In this document: positions 18,849 to 30,745 of the stretch, piece after piece
Numbering within the stretch: the first letter of the stretch is position 1
How the letters are laid out: each line of letters starts with the position of its first letter
Assembly: GCA_015350385.1 (NCBI GenBank)
Contig: WNKI01000001.1
Coordinates: forward strand, 10,308,906 to 10,372,905
Length of the DNA stretch: 64,000 nt
Direction of reading: 5' to 3'
From: Aculops lycopersici
Lineage: Eukaryota > Arthropoda > Arachnida > Trombidiformes > Eriophyidae
The notes under the pieces: generated by a model
The model's database searches: none
The model's input: only the letters and a program-made list of their open reading frames with translations
Told to the model about the DNA's origin: nothing
Made by a program: the position numbers and the translations under genes

Positions 18849-21800
18849 CTTGAACATTGACGCCCCAAGATCAAGTTGACTCCTCTCGCCCCTAAGACTG
18901 TGCTTTTGTGGGTCTGTCTGTGGCGTTTAATGGGCCGCCTGCTCGCTCTAGCTAGCCTCTCGATTCCCTCTGGCCGCAAAGTGACTGTTAAAATCTAATA
19001 GGCGATGGTGGTGTCTAATTTGCTGGCCCTTACCTGCCACTCGTAATAGATAGTGATACAAGTCGAGTCAAATTAGACAGGCTGGTTTCGGGGAATAATA
19101 GTTTTATTTGCCAGTGGCGAGAGTGGCGTTCACTTTTTGTTGCGGTTCGGCTCGGGCGACGCGATTCACACACACAGACGCACACACCACCACCAACACA
19201 CACCAACATATACACACACACACTCATAGCCAGGCGACGAACATCGACGGCGACGACGCTACTTACTATTCTGCTGCACCACTCTCTCTCTCTCTCTCTC
19301 TCTCTATCCCAATTGCTCGCTTTGGCTTCGGCTCTGACGCTGTGGCGATGGCTGCCTGACTTTTCTGCTGGCGCAGCTCCCCCGCCGCCACCAATACAGT
19401 CGCCAGCTTTCGAGCAGACGACCCGAGAGTTAGAGACCCAGCACAAGCGGCAGCCACAGCGAGCGGTTTGAGCGAGGTGCTCGCCGAGCGATGCCAGCGA
19501 GAGTTCGACTGCCAGCGCTAGTGCAGAGCAAGAGCGAACTCGACTCGACTCCACTGCCGCCGTCCGTTCGTCTGTGCGTGCGGCGCGCCTCGCCTTAGAG
19601 CCCCGTTAGCCGTCTGTCCGCGTGTGTGTCACCGAACAGCGCCCAGCTCCGCTATTGGACCTAGCGGGCGCTCGCTCGCTGGCCTTGCGCGCGCCTCGCA
19701 CGAGCGCCCTGCAGATTCGAACGGCCGCCCGCGCACACTGGCTTCACAGTGGCGCCACTTCGGCGGCCGTGGCAGACGCGCTGGTCCTGCCGATGGGCGA
19801 AAGTGAGCGCCGCTGCGTCTGCCCGAATTGTGTGCGTGCCAGCAGCAAGCCGCGACTATGGAAACACGAAGAGCAACACAGAGCAGAGCACCCAGCGTCC
19901 AGAGGTTCCACAGACAGAGAAGCCCGACGAGAGCGAGAGACGGAGACAGAGATGATCGCGCAGAATTCTAGCCACCACCGACGCCACACAGCTGAAGCAT
20001 TGCGCAAGCAAACCCGCACCTCGGTCCGTCTGTCTGCTTGTGCGTCACTGAGAGAGCTTTGCTCACTGCAGTCCGTGCGTCTGCGCGTGTGGCACGCCCT
20101 GCTCGCCGGCACCATGCGACTGCGCCGCCCTCACGAAGCTCTACGACAAGACTCCTACTTGCTGCTGCTGCTGATCCATCGTCAGTTAGTCAGTCAGTCG
20201 GTCGGGCAGCACGGCGCTAGGCTCCTGCGCTCTGTGCGTCGGCTCGCGGGTCCTGTGCGCCCATCGCTCGGCCAGCTCCGCGTCGCCAAGTCGGCGCGCC
20301 GCAAGTTGTGCGGCTCTCGGGCCAACGAATACTGCGCTCTCCGGCGGAGAGCCCATATCCAGATCCGCATCGCAACTTCGAACACTCGTCGCCACGCCCA
20401 CGAGCAGCCAAGACCCTCGGAGACGAAGCGAGGGGCGGGCGCTGGCCAACTGGTGTCCGACCGGAAGTGGGCCAGTTGCTCCGTTTTCTGTGCGTGTGTC
20501 TATCTCTCTGTTTGTGTAAAATTGATTGCCACTCCGACTGGCTGGCTTACTACCGAGCGACTGGAGATCTTGCTGGCCACGGTCGTCACTTGAGAGGCTC
20601 GCTGCATTCATCTCGCTTTAGCCAGATCTAGCCGGTCTAAAGTTTCCACCGAAGCTCCAAGCTGGAGACTGGCGCCCAAACTCCACTGACAAGCTTAAGA
20701 TGTGCCACCATCTCGCCAATCTGAGCGCGCGGGTCCATATTTCCAACTGGCGGCGCCTCTAAAGCCAACAGCCCATTTGTCGCCGAGTTGCGGAGTCCGT
20801 ACGGTCGTTGTATAATCTGCAGTATGCAAATTTGCCCACTTGGGGGTCAACCGAACGAGCTCAGGACGAATCCCGATACGCGACGCGCCACAACGCGATC
20901 CGAGTTTCCGTCTCTCACTCAAGTTGTTGTTGGCTTCGTCGCCGAGTGTTGTGCTCAGCAGCCAGCCGGCTTGTCTAGCATCTCGAGTCTCGAGTGTTCA
21001 GGTGCCGTCGCCACCGGAGTCTCAGTCTCAGCCTCAGCCTCCGCCATGGGAGAAGCGGTGTTGCTTTGGACCCTTTGCCTGGCTAGGATCCTGTTGCTGC
21101 GCTCGCGGGGGCTACAGGCGCGCCGCCCCCACGAGTTGCGGCCACAATCAACCTGCTCGCCGCTTGTTGACGTCTTGCCGTTAGCTCAGCCATTGACTCC
21201 CCTGTCACTCATACACACCAACCAAACAGAACATCAGACTTTTGCCCCCACGGCTTAGGGAGATTTGAAACGCAAGTTTTGCGGTTTGCAAATGAGGCCG
21301 CCAATTAGCGAGTGGTCGGCTTTTTCTCTCGCGAGCTTGGCAGAAAACAATGTACATCCAGTCCTGTGACAACGGCAACCAAACCATCGGCTCGACTCGC
21401 CTCGCCTCGCCCAGTCACCGACTCAACCTCCAGAGGCCGACTAAACTTGACTCGAAAACCGATGACAAATTTCGCAGGCTTTGCTTCCGCTGGGCGAAAA
21501 GGGATGCCTCAAGCAAAAGCAGCGGTGAAGGTTGCAACGACTTACAGCTGAGTGTCTGGATGGCCGACTGGCTGGTTGGTAAGACAGTTAAGTGAGATGG
21601 CTGCTATCGTTCTGCAATGAGCGCCACTTGCACCACCGAGAGAGCGAAGAAGAAGGGGAAAGATTTGCGCTGCACACGAGAAAACCGCCGAGACGACAGC
21701 TGAGAAACTACGAGCCTCCAGGTGGGCGACCAATTGCAAGTTGCCAAGACACCGACCACCACAAGCAGCAACAGAATTGCTAAAACTGGCAGTGGACTTA

Positions 21801-22272
21801 ACCTGCGGCCGCAAACGAGCCAGCTCCTTGCGAACAGTAGTAGACGATAAAAATCTCCTTGAATATTCGCCAGGCGGCAGTCGCTAGGCGCCCAGAAAGT
21901 CGGTTGCCAGTGGAAGTAGAGACAAGTGTTTGCTGTTGGCGATACAAGGGAAAGAGAGAAAGTGGAGTTTTCTGGTTCCGTTTCTGGCTGCTCGCAGTTC
22001 GGAGTGCAAACTGGTGAACAAAATAACCACCAGCAACTCAAGTCAACTGATTGAGCGGACAGATAACAACGGCGCACGCTTCTCCTCGATCTTGTCAGGC
22101 TCCACTAGTTTCACGGGCCCGGCTAGTTCTCTCGCGCCACTCTACCCTCGACCAGCTAGCTCGCTGAAAGCGAGAAACATTCGGGCTAAACTGTGATTTG
22201 CGCGCCCTCCGAGGTGAGGAACCCGAGGAGCCCGCTGGCTTTATTCTACAGTGAGAACGAGAGAAAGGGAGG

Positions 22273-22307
<35 letters not shown>

Positions 22308-22864
22308 GGACACAGGGAGTTCGCGTGGCCGACTGAGTTCGAGAACAATCGAGTGGCCGGCCATTGAGTTGCTCCGATTGCGCGCGTCACGTAACTTGCG
22401 CCCGGTTCCCTACTTCTACGACCACTTCCGCCTGCGAGCTAGCTGACTAGCTAGCCAGAAGCCAGTCGCTCGCTCGCGTGCGCGTTAATTCCCCCAGATT
22501 CACAATCTGAAATCCTGAAAGCCCGAATCTTCCTCATCATCAACATTAGAAGCAGCAGCACCAGTGGCGCCGGCGACAACAACAATGAACCCGACGCAGC
22601 CGCGTGCACCGCCCTCGCGGCAGTGACATTGAATTCGGGGCGCCACTTGCACAAGCTCGCCGGCTCGGCGCTCAGGTGAGAGGCTCGTCGATTGCTCTTG
22701 ATCTCGCCGGAGGGTGTTGGTATTGTGCGGCCACCCGACATTGCAGCCGCCATATTTGTTCTGCGACCTAATCGATCGGCCAGCCGAAACCAATTTATTG
22801 GAATCAATCAGGTCAAGCGGCTTTTTAGTTGTTCTCATGACACTCCTTTACCTCTCTCCGGATC
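18849..22864. other. GC-rich region with long non-gene frames
   Basis: Holds the Gs promoter/5' UTR and the 3' flank of the GPCR (minus-strand AATAAA at 22794-22799). Simple repeats: CA-rich 19165-19235, (TC)n 19281-19305, (GA)n 22268-22305. Long open frames such as 19622-20593 start at GTG and have Arg/Ala/Ser-rich, unconserved translations, so I read them as by-products of GC content. Confidence 0.45.
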
Positions 22865-25800
22865 TTACACGTCTGCGGGCCGATGGAAGTGGCCGCTCCG
22901 CTGGCAAGTCCCAGTTGCCGGCGTCTCCTCAATGTCCTCAGTATCGTCGCTGTCCAGCTCATCCTCCGTTTGCTCTGCCCTCGAGCGGCAAGTTTTAGAT
23001 GAGCCAGTGAGCTCGTTGATTGGCGTCTCCGGGTTCTCAACCAAACTGCTGCTTGCCGGCGAGATGCGCACAAAAACTGTCGTCGAATCCAGGTGTCCGT
23101 TTGAGGTGGTGGCCAATTCGAGAATTTGCGTCCGCTTCTCCTCTTCACTTTGCTCCGAGTGGTTGCTGTTGGTGTCGCTTGGTGTCGCTAGTGGCGTCGA
23201 GACGGCCACAGCCAGGGGAACTTGAGCTAAGCTTGCCAGTGGACTTGAGCCGCTTGTGCTTGTAGCGGTGATCGTGGCTGCGGCCGCCGCTGTCACGCCT
23301 GCGGTCTTGCCAGTGGCACCTTGCTTGCGATTCGCGCCACCTGGCGACCGCGAGCTGTGGCTCTGTGGAATGTTTCGCACCTGTAAGTTTGGCTGGTTGG
23401 CGGAACTCGAGAGTCGCATCGACTGGTGGCCGTTGCGCGTCGTGCGCTCCCACGACATCGGTAGGGTCCGTTGCGAGTAGCTATCCAAGTGGAGCCGATG
23501 CTGCTGCCGGCGCCGGCGCCAATTCCGGCGCAGCATGTCTTTGAGCTCGGAGCGAAACTTGTCGTTCATGAAGCAGTAAATGAGGGGATTGAAGCAGGAG
23601 TGAGCCATTGCGAGCCAGTGGGCAATGAAGTAGGAGACCACGAAGAGTTTGTACTTCAGGGCGCCCCAATCGACGTTCAAATCCAGGTAGCGCGCCTCGG
23701 GAAAGTGGTACATGGCAATGATAAACATTTGCAGCGGAAGCCAGGCCAAGGCAAACACCGCAACCACTACAACCAACATTTTGATCACCTGATTGTGAGC
23801 GATATTATTGGGTGAGATGGGAGTAGGTTGTAGGTTAAATGGAAGTCGTCGCGAGATTGCCGATTATCAACAAGAGTTATTCGTGTTTTGTAGTGCTCAA
23901 AATTTGACAGTAAATAATTTGACATTCAAAAGCTAGAGGTTGAAATTGAATTTGCATTTGCATTTCCATCCGAAAGCTACCTACCTTGACGCGTTTCATA
24001 TGCATCGTTTGGTCCCTATTGACGTCCACCTCGCCGGGCATTTGACGGTTCATCAGTTTCATGGTGATGTTTGTATAAAAGTAGCTCAGCACCGAGAGTG
24101 GAAGCGCAAATGTGCTCACGAAGATGCTGATCAGTTGCGAGAGGAAGCCGCCAAACGACAGGAAGTAAGCTGGTTAATGTTTCGAAGGCCGACGAGAGTT
24201 TTCGGTGCAAATTGGTTTAAGATCTCTGGAAGCTAGCGACCGACAATTTTCCATCGAAAGTTGTGTCTGCTTATTTTTGCTTCAGAATCCCGTTATGTTG
24301 TTGTTGCTGTTGTTGTGTAAAGAGATCAGATCTACTTACAAAATGGTGTACCTGTAGGAGTCCGAACTGGACCACAACGAGCGGCACTCCCAGTAGACGA
24401 CAGTTTGGAAGCAAAACGGTTGCGCATCGGCCATCAGGTACTCGGGCACTGAGATTAGTAGACCCACAAGCCAGATGAGAATTATTACGTGCGTTTTTCT
24501 AATGGCAACTCCGCACACTTTTGCGCGACCCTGGCTACGCAACGGATACATTATGGCAAAGTGTCTAGTGGTTGTATTGTGGGGATTTTGTGGAGGTGGC
24601 GGGAGTAGGTGGTTGATGTTATTACAAAAATTAGTATCCCGATTCTTCTGGTGTACCTCCTTTTTGCATTACTAACTACTTGACTCTAGTGGATTCATCT
24701 CGCCGTCGGCCGGCAAGTTGCAGGCTTGGTGCCTACTGACGGGCCTCAAGTTCGCGACGACGACGACCAACAAGCCGGAAGAGTTTGGCCACCTTGTCAC
24801 TTTATCGAACCAACTTTAGTTGCCGAGCGAAACGGACGCACAAGTAAGTAGTCGGCACGCATACATTCTAATACATCGATTTCCGATAGCGCCTGAACAA
24901 CGGTCCGCCGATGGGTAAACATATCAGCGCTGGTTGTTTGTCCGTCCAGTCGAGGGGCCAGCTTATAGGATTTCTTGTCCGCATGGCCTTCGTGGCTGAC
25001 GGTGGGTTTAGTAACAGTTGCGAGCATTTGTTCAGCTCAGTGGCGTCGTATTATCATTGATCAGATTAGATGTGCACAGGTGGCCAGTGGCACGAGCAAA
25101 TTGGCTCTAACCTGAGCCGATGCAGCCACAACAAGCATTCGAATTCAATGAATCGCACAAGTTGACCGGAAGTCGAGCAAATGCAAGCCTACAATTTGAT
25201 TTTGGGTGCCGATGGCGCTCAAGAGGTACACTTTCAATCGGTCGGTTTGACACGCATGGAATCGGCTGCAATGTTTGTCGGCATCCAGGTTGTTTCCTCT
25301 TCTCTGAGCACAATCTTTAGTACCGCTACCCGGCAAAGTAAACCAGTGCGTCGGCCCGCCGGCTCTCGATTATGAGCCAATCAAGCGCCGCACTTGCAGT
25401 GAAATATTAGACGATGCCACCACTCCGATTCGTAGCCCACTTCCACCGCCGCAGGCCACGCCTTTCTAGATTGGATCTTTCTCGTCGATTTGTAACTTTT
25501 AACCGCAGTAGCAACCGTCGTCGTTGCCGTCAATCCGCTCGCGGCTAATTGCCGTTTAGTACGGAAGTTCGTACATGTCTCACTTCCGGTCGGCGGTCTA
25601 TCCGACATCCAATCATGATTGTTGCGCGCTAGCAACTAGCTTGCTGGTTAATGGACAGGAAGACGGTGCTCGAATCACACTCGTACGCCCGACTGCATCC
25701 AATAAAAATGGCTCAACTTCGGTGCGAAGGAACTGGCTCTTAATGGCCAGTTGGCGGCAAAACCACCGAGCTCGAGTGGGAAATACGAGCTCGCATTTAT

Positions 25801-27033
25801 GAAAAGAAAAAATTGGACTCACCTATTGACTCCAATGACAGTCATAGTTGCCGAAGATACGAAGACACTCATCGTAACTGAGCGCCGTTAGTCAGTTAGT
25901 CGGTCGGTGGGTTGTTTGGTGGTGGCGAGGGCGTCGATTGTTGTATCAGCATGACAGGTGGTCGTAGTTGGGATTGTGGCGGAATGAATTCTAATTAGTC
26001 ATTTGATTTGATTGCTCAACTCGCGGAATTCTTGGAAATCACGAACTGTGCTGACTATCATGAAAGAAATGGGGAGATGAGACTTGGTTTGGTTCGCTTC
26101 GCTTCGCTTCGCTTCGCTTCGTTTCGTTTCGTTTCGTTTCGTTTCGTTTCTTTTCTTTTCGTTTCGTTTCGTTTCGTTTCGTTTCGTTTCGTTTCGTTTC
26201 GTTTCGTTTCGTTTCGTTTCGTTTCGTTTCGTTTCGTTTCGTTTCGTTTCGTTTCGTTTCGTTTCGTTTCGTTTCGTTTCGATTCGTTTCGATTCGATTC
26301 AATTGAATTAGATCAAATTAAATTGAGTTAAATTCAATTCGCTTTGATCCGATTCGATCAAAATCGAAACACCAACTTACCTGCCAATCGCACCACAGGA
26401 CAAAGAGCCACGGGCAAAACCCATCGGCCAAGCATATACTCGGTGTATGTAACGGCTAAGATTATATTAAGTTTTCGTTTAACCGACGGTTAGTAGTTTT
26501 GTCGTTCGTCTTGATTTTTGGGGTTGATTTTGCTTGGTGTCCCAAGAAGATGAGTCCAACAAGGGTCGACTAAGATACTCACGAATGGAGAGCAAACTCA
26601 TGATGAGATCGCTGAAGGACAAGTTCATCAAATACTTGCGCAACTCGCTGCCCTTGGAACGAGCCAAAACGACAACAGTGATCACGTTTAGGAGGAAGGA
26701 GGCAATCGCAGTGAGCGAGTAGAGGACAACGAGAAAGGTTTGGCAATTATCAAACAGAGCCTCGAGTCTATATTGGGGCGGCACATAGGACATGTAGATG
26801 GAGAAGGCGCGCAGCTCGTTTTCGTATTGCTGCGGTTCCTTGTGTTGGTTGAATCTTAAATCGTGTTCCATGTGACTGGTTATTTGGCTCACGATGGACG
26901 TAAATTCTTCCATACTTCTATTGCCGTAGCGTGAGCAAATGACTCTCAACTGGCCCATCCGGTCTGCCTCGAAAAGCGCCTTGCCCGGCTCAAAGGGTTC
27001 GCTGACGCCTCCCGACGCGGACCTCGGGTCCAT
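22865..27033 (-). CDS. Rhodopsin-class neuropeptide GPCR, six coding exons
   Basis: Exons (minus): 26583-27033, 26381-26455, 25823-25877, 24340-24564, 23985-24126, 22865-23788. All junctions are GT-AG with agreeing phase; product 623 residues. TM1 LVVLYSLTAIASFLLNVITV; TM2 LMNLSFSDLIMSLLSI; ECL1 VTYTEYMLGRWV; TM3 VRLAVTMSVFVSSATMTVIG ending in NRH instead of DRY; TM4 HVIILIWLVGLLISVPEYL; TM5 FIFVSTFALPLSVLSYFY; TM6 KMLVVVVAVFALAWLPLQM; TM7 HSCFNPLIYCFMNDKFR. The TM6/TM7 pattern (FALxWLPLQ, HWLAMxHSC(F/Y)NPxIYCxMN) resembles RYamide, leucokinin and tachykinin receptors; the ligand is not assignable. The intracellular tail (~200 residues) is Ser/Thr-rich. A small 5' UTR intron at ~27041-27105 is plausible. 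AATAAA lies about 66 bp past the stop. Confidence 0.92.
26093..26300 (+). repeat. Pentanucleotide (TTCGC)n/(TTCGT)n microsatellite in a GPCR intron
   Basis: About 40 five-base units: TTCGC copies at the left, then TTCGT, with decayed TTCGA units at the right. Lies inside the intron 25878-26380. Both strands are open throughout because no phase of the unit gives a stop; these frames are not genes. Confidence 0.95.
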
Positions 27034-28189
27034 CTTTCTCTCTGCTCAACTGTCTGCAGCTCTCTCTCTCCCCCTCTCTCTATCTCACTAACTAGCAACT
27101 CTCACCTGTGTAATGGAACTTGAAACTTGCTTGGACAACTCGATTGCACGCTCTTCCGGTCGCCTAGCTCATCGCTCGGTTTTAGTGGCACTCGATTGTC
27201 TTGTCCATGCAACTAGCCGCACCGAGTCGCACTTTTTGAAAGTATACATCAAATGACTGCCCTCGACGCGGGTCCATTCTAACCCTGAACACAGACAAGT
27301 GGCCCCCGGTAGCCGGCAGCCGGCAGCCAGAGCGCGGAATTTGCCCGCCGGCTCGACATGCGCAATGAGGTGGCGTGATTGGCTTGGGAGCGAGCCGGTT
27401 GCTCGCCTGGCAGTTGCGTCACTTGAAACTGGTCGCTCGTATTGAGTCGGCGGCAGTGGAGGTGGGGGCGCGGCGGTGGGGGCCACGGCGGGCCTCGAAT
27501 GGAGCCGAAAAATCTAGAGTCGGAGGAAATGGGCGACGAAAATAGTAGCGGCAGCAGGAGGATGCATCCGAGAGCATAAGTTTCGCACATTCGAACGAAC
27601 AACGTTTACATCACACTACGTTACTCGTTCCTTTCAGCGCTAGATCCCAGAGAGGCGCGTTTTTGCGGCTCACCCGTAAACTGGGCACCAGATTAGACAG
27701 CGCAAAACTTTTGCCTCGAGTCTCGAATGTTTCATTTGGCGTGCTTCGATTGCGTAACGACGACAAATCAATTTGTTTGGGGTGCCCTTAACGCAAGTGA
27801 GCCACCGCCGAGCATAGAGCGGATCAACAACACAATAAGCTGCGCGCTGCTCTCACCTCTTGCGCGCTATCGTGGCGGATATTGGCCATTGGCGCCACTA
27901 GTGGCAAATTTAGAGCGGAAATAAAAGATCCACTATTTCAATTTGATTGGCTCAGTTGGTCGCCGGCGCTCGTGATAATTGGTTCCGATCCGAACAAACG
28001 GCTGCTGTCGTCAGAACGATTGCCACTGATGATTACAGTTATTGCCGGCCGTTGAGATCAAGAGCTAAAGTGATGATTGTGTTATTAGTTGTAACTTAGA
28101 TAGTTGGTTACCGCTAGGTGCAGGTACCGGCGAGTGCGTTTGCTTTATTAGGCCGTGCGGTTGGTAATACCACTAGTTCTAGAAATGAG
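27034..28189. other. GPCR 5' flank and PRPF6 3' flank
   Basis: No gene recognised. Contains a probable GPCR 5' UTR donor (CACAG|GTGAGA at ~27105) and the PRPF6 poly(A) signal on minus (tttatt at 28144-28149). Confidence 0.45.
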
Positions 28190-30745
28190 CTAGCTCATTA
28201 TCGCCGACTTTCGCTTGCCATTCAGCTGCTCTCGCTCTGCGGCCAGTATTTCGGCACCGGAAGTAACCTTGCGGCCGCCTTCTTCCAAAATAGTCAGCGC
28301 CCGGCGGTTGTTGCCTGCGCGCACCTCCAGTCTGGCGGCCTCTAGCCAAAGTCTGGCCACCTTGGGATTTCGTTGTCTGGCCAACTCGAGCTTGGATCGA
28401 GCTCGATGCACCGAAACCGTCTTCTCCTCTAACAGGGCTAAACTTATCCACAAATCCACGCTAGACGGACAATAGGTGAGTCCGCTGGCGTAGTGTTTCC
28501 TGGCTCCAGCCCAATTGTTGCGTCCCTCTTCTATTTGACCAAGCATTAGGTACCAATCGGCCTGGTTCTTGTAGTTTGCAGCTCCTCGCTCGAGCAGAGA
28601 AACCGCCGCGTTCAGGTCGCCTAGTGATTGCTCCAGTTTTGCCGCTCGTAATATGAGCTGTGCTGTCTTGGCAGACTTGCAAGCATCTGCCAGGATCCGT
28701 CTCGCCTCCTGGTGGTTGCCATTTTTGCATTCCAATTCCACCGCAGCGATGATTATTTTCTCACTATCGGGGTTTGCCTCTAGCGCGTCCGCAAATATTT
28801 GCCTAGTCTCGTCCAAATCGTTTGCCCGCTCGTCGACAGCTGCGGCTAACCGAAGCCACAAAGTCTCCGATTTTGGACAATTATCCGCCCTAATGGCTCG
28901 ACGCAAAACAGCCTCTAGCTTCTCGTTAACTTTGCTCTCGTCTGGTGTGATTCCCTTGGCGCTCGTTGTCTGGAGCTCGAAATCGGCGTAGGCCAACCAA
29001 ACCGACTCGCGCTTTTGGTACTTTGGATCGCTTACAATCGCCAGGAATACGCCTCGAGCACAATCGAGCGAGGCACCTGATACAAACTGGCGAGCATCGT
29101 CCAGCCACCGAGCCAACTTGGCCTCCTCATCCATATCGTTCATGTTCCAGCCGAGAATGCTCCTGATGATCTCGTGACAGGTGAGCCGATAGCGGGCTCG
29201 ATCAGCGTCCATGGCCTCGCGCAACCACTCGTCTCGCTTAATCTCCAATCCGCTAGCTGAGATCTTTTCAATTGCCATCTTGATGACGGCGCCTACTAGT
29301 TGCTTGTTGCCGGCGGCCTCCTGCAACTTGGCCGCCGCTAGCCAAATGCGCCGCTCGGTGGGATGTAACTCGCTAGCCCTAATGAGTGTAGCCTGCGCTT
29401 GCTCATACTCTTGAAGTCGAGCTAATGCGAGCCAGAGATCAACGTCTTGTGGACAGCACTCGACGGCCTCCTGCAGGATCTGACGAGCTGGCTGCGGCGG
29501 CTCTAGTTCAACGGATTTCTTCCAGAGCAGGGCGGATTTGGGCGCCACTTTGCGCGCCTTAGCAAACACTCGCCGCTTAGCCTCCTCGTCGGATTCCAAA
29601 TCGGCGGCTTTGATCCATAATTTCTCTGAATGAGGCAGCTCGCGGAGGGCGGAGTGCATGATGGCACCGCGAACATCCGGCGGGTGGAGTCTTAGCGCCT
29701 CGCACCAGATGTCCGCGCTTTTGGGGCATTCCTTGCATGCCTTAGAAATAAGGTCTCTAGCTGACTTGAGCTTACCAGCACCCTCTTCCAGGCGGACGGA
29801 TGCGATCCATGCGTTAGGAATATTGGGGCTAGACTTCCTCAGCTTGGCAAAATAACTCTGATACTCCTTGCGGGTTCGCTCGTCTATCATACGATTAGGC
29901 ACTTTGGCGTTCAAGTTTGTCAGGTAATCTTGCGGATCAGCTGTTACTCTCTGATTTCCTTGTGAGTTGTCCCTAGAGGAACCGCTGAGTCGAGAAGCCA
30001 TGTTAAGACCACGCGACTCGCTCATTTCGGCTATACTGGATCCCTGGCCGTACATATCGTCTTGGACAACATCTTGATCGACGGCTCTCCCTTCATCTTC
30101 ATCGCCATCATCCTGATCTAGTGCATTGGGGTCTATATAAACTACCTTCTCGCCGCCACCTGCAAGTCGCGCTTGGAGGGCCAACAGAGAATCTGGTACG
30201 GGGGTGAATTTATCCGCTCGAGCCACACGCTGCTTCCTGTTCCTAGCATCACCGACCTCGGGAATGCTCATCCATTCAGCCTCGCTAACTTCCTTTAAAC
30301 CTTGTTTCAAATCTAGGAATTGCTGCTGAATCTTCGGTCGCTCCTGTCGGTGCTCTTCGAGCCTCCGTCGTTTCTTGGCCTCCTGTAGTGCTTTTCCTCT
30401 CTCAGCCATTCGCTCATCTATTCCCTCGTAGGTTTTGTCAGCCTCTTCATCGTCCTTGTCGTATGGATCCTTGCTAACAAGAGATCCACGGTAGCCGGCG
30501 AACTCGTCGTAGTTGCTCTCGTTGAGATATTCATCCTCGTTGTCGTCGTTATCGGCACCCCTTCTCGAGGGTCCAGCATCGGCGCCTCGACTTGGTCCAG
30601 CACCTCGTCCGGTGGCCTCTCTAGCAGGTCCAATGTCCGAGCGGGTAGTGAACCCGGTAGCGCCTCTCCCGATTCCGGCTACGTAACCGGGCGGGGCGGG
30701 TTTCCCGATAAAGTCGCGGTTCGGGGGTCTGAAGGGCGGATTCAT
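28190..30745 (-). CDS. PRPF6: PRPF6/Prp6, U5 snRNP HAT-repeat splicing factor, shortened C-terminus
   Basis: Bridges U5 with U4/U6 in the tri-snRNP. 851 residues in one exon. The N-terminal PRP1 domain is clear: NRDFIGKPAPPGYVAG, then SKDPYDKDDEEADKTYEGID and AERGKALQEAKKRRRLEEHR (~90-135). HAT/TPR-like repeats follow from ~275, each with W and E/A spacing (AWIASVRLEE, IWCEALRLHPP, LWLALARLQE, IWLAAAKLQE). Human PRPF6 has 941 residues; alignment by eye indicates this protein ends about 110 residues early, losing the last HAT repeats. A minus-strand AATAAA 41 bp past the stop argues the end is real rather than a missed exon. Confidence 0.95.
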   Translation of the reverse strand: MNPPFRPPNRDFIGKPAPPGYVAGIGRGATGFTTRSDIGPAREATGRGAGPSRGADAGPSRRGADNDDNEDEYLNESNYDEFAGYRGSLVSKDPYDKDDEEADKTYEGIDERMAERGKALQEAKKRRRLEEHRQERPKIQQQFLDLKQGLKEVSEAEWMSIPEVGDARNRKQRVARADKFTPVPDSLLALQARLAGGGEKVVYIDPNALDQDDGDEDEGRAVDQDVVQDDMYGQGSSIAEMSESRGLNMASRLSGSSRDNSQGNQRVTADPQDYLTNLNAKVPNRMIDERTRKEYQSYFAKLRKSSPNIPNAWIASVRLEEGAGKLKSARDLISKACKECPKSADIWCEALRLHPPDVRGAIMHSALRELPHSEKLWIKAADLESDEEAKRRVFAKARKVAPKSALLWKKSVELEPPQPARQILQEAVECCPQDVDLWLALARLQEYEQAQATLIRASELHPTERRIWLAAAKLQEAAGNKQLVGAVIKMAIEKISASGLEIKRDEWLREAMDADRARYRLTCHEIIRSILGWNMNDMDEEAKLARWLDDARQFVSGASLDCARGVFLAIVSDPKYQKRESVWLAYADFELQTTSAKGITPDESKVNEKLEAVLRRAIRADNCPKSETLWLRLAAAVDERANDLDETRQIFADALEANPDSEKIIIAAVELECKNGNHQEARRILADACKSAKTAQLILRAAKLEQSLGDLNAAVSLLERGAANYKNQADWYLMLGQIEEGRNNWAGARKHYASGLTYCPSSVDLWISLALLEEKTVSVHRARSKLELARQRNPKVARLWLEAARLEVRAGNNRRALTILEEGGRKVTSGAEILAAEREQLNGKRKSAIMS

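Noticed and set aside
18849..18857. Upstream in-frame ATG of G-alpha-s (adds Met-Phe-Lys)
   Set aside because: It would move the palmitoylated Cys away from the N-terminus; MGC at 18848 fits the family.
19622..20593. 323-codon plus-strand frame
   Set aside because: Begins at GTG; the translation is Arg/Ala/Ser-rich with no domain, and overlaps other equally long frames on both strands, as expected from GC-rich DNA.
26008..26331. FRFVS-repeat and KRNET-repeat frames
   Set aside because: Pure translation of the pentanucleotide microsatellite inside a GPCR intron.
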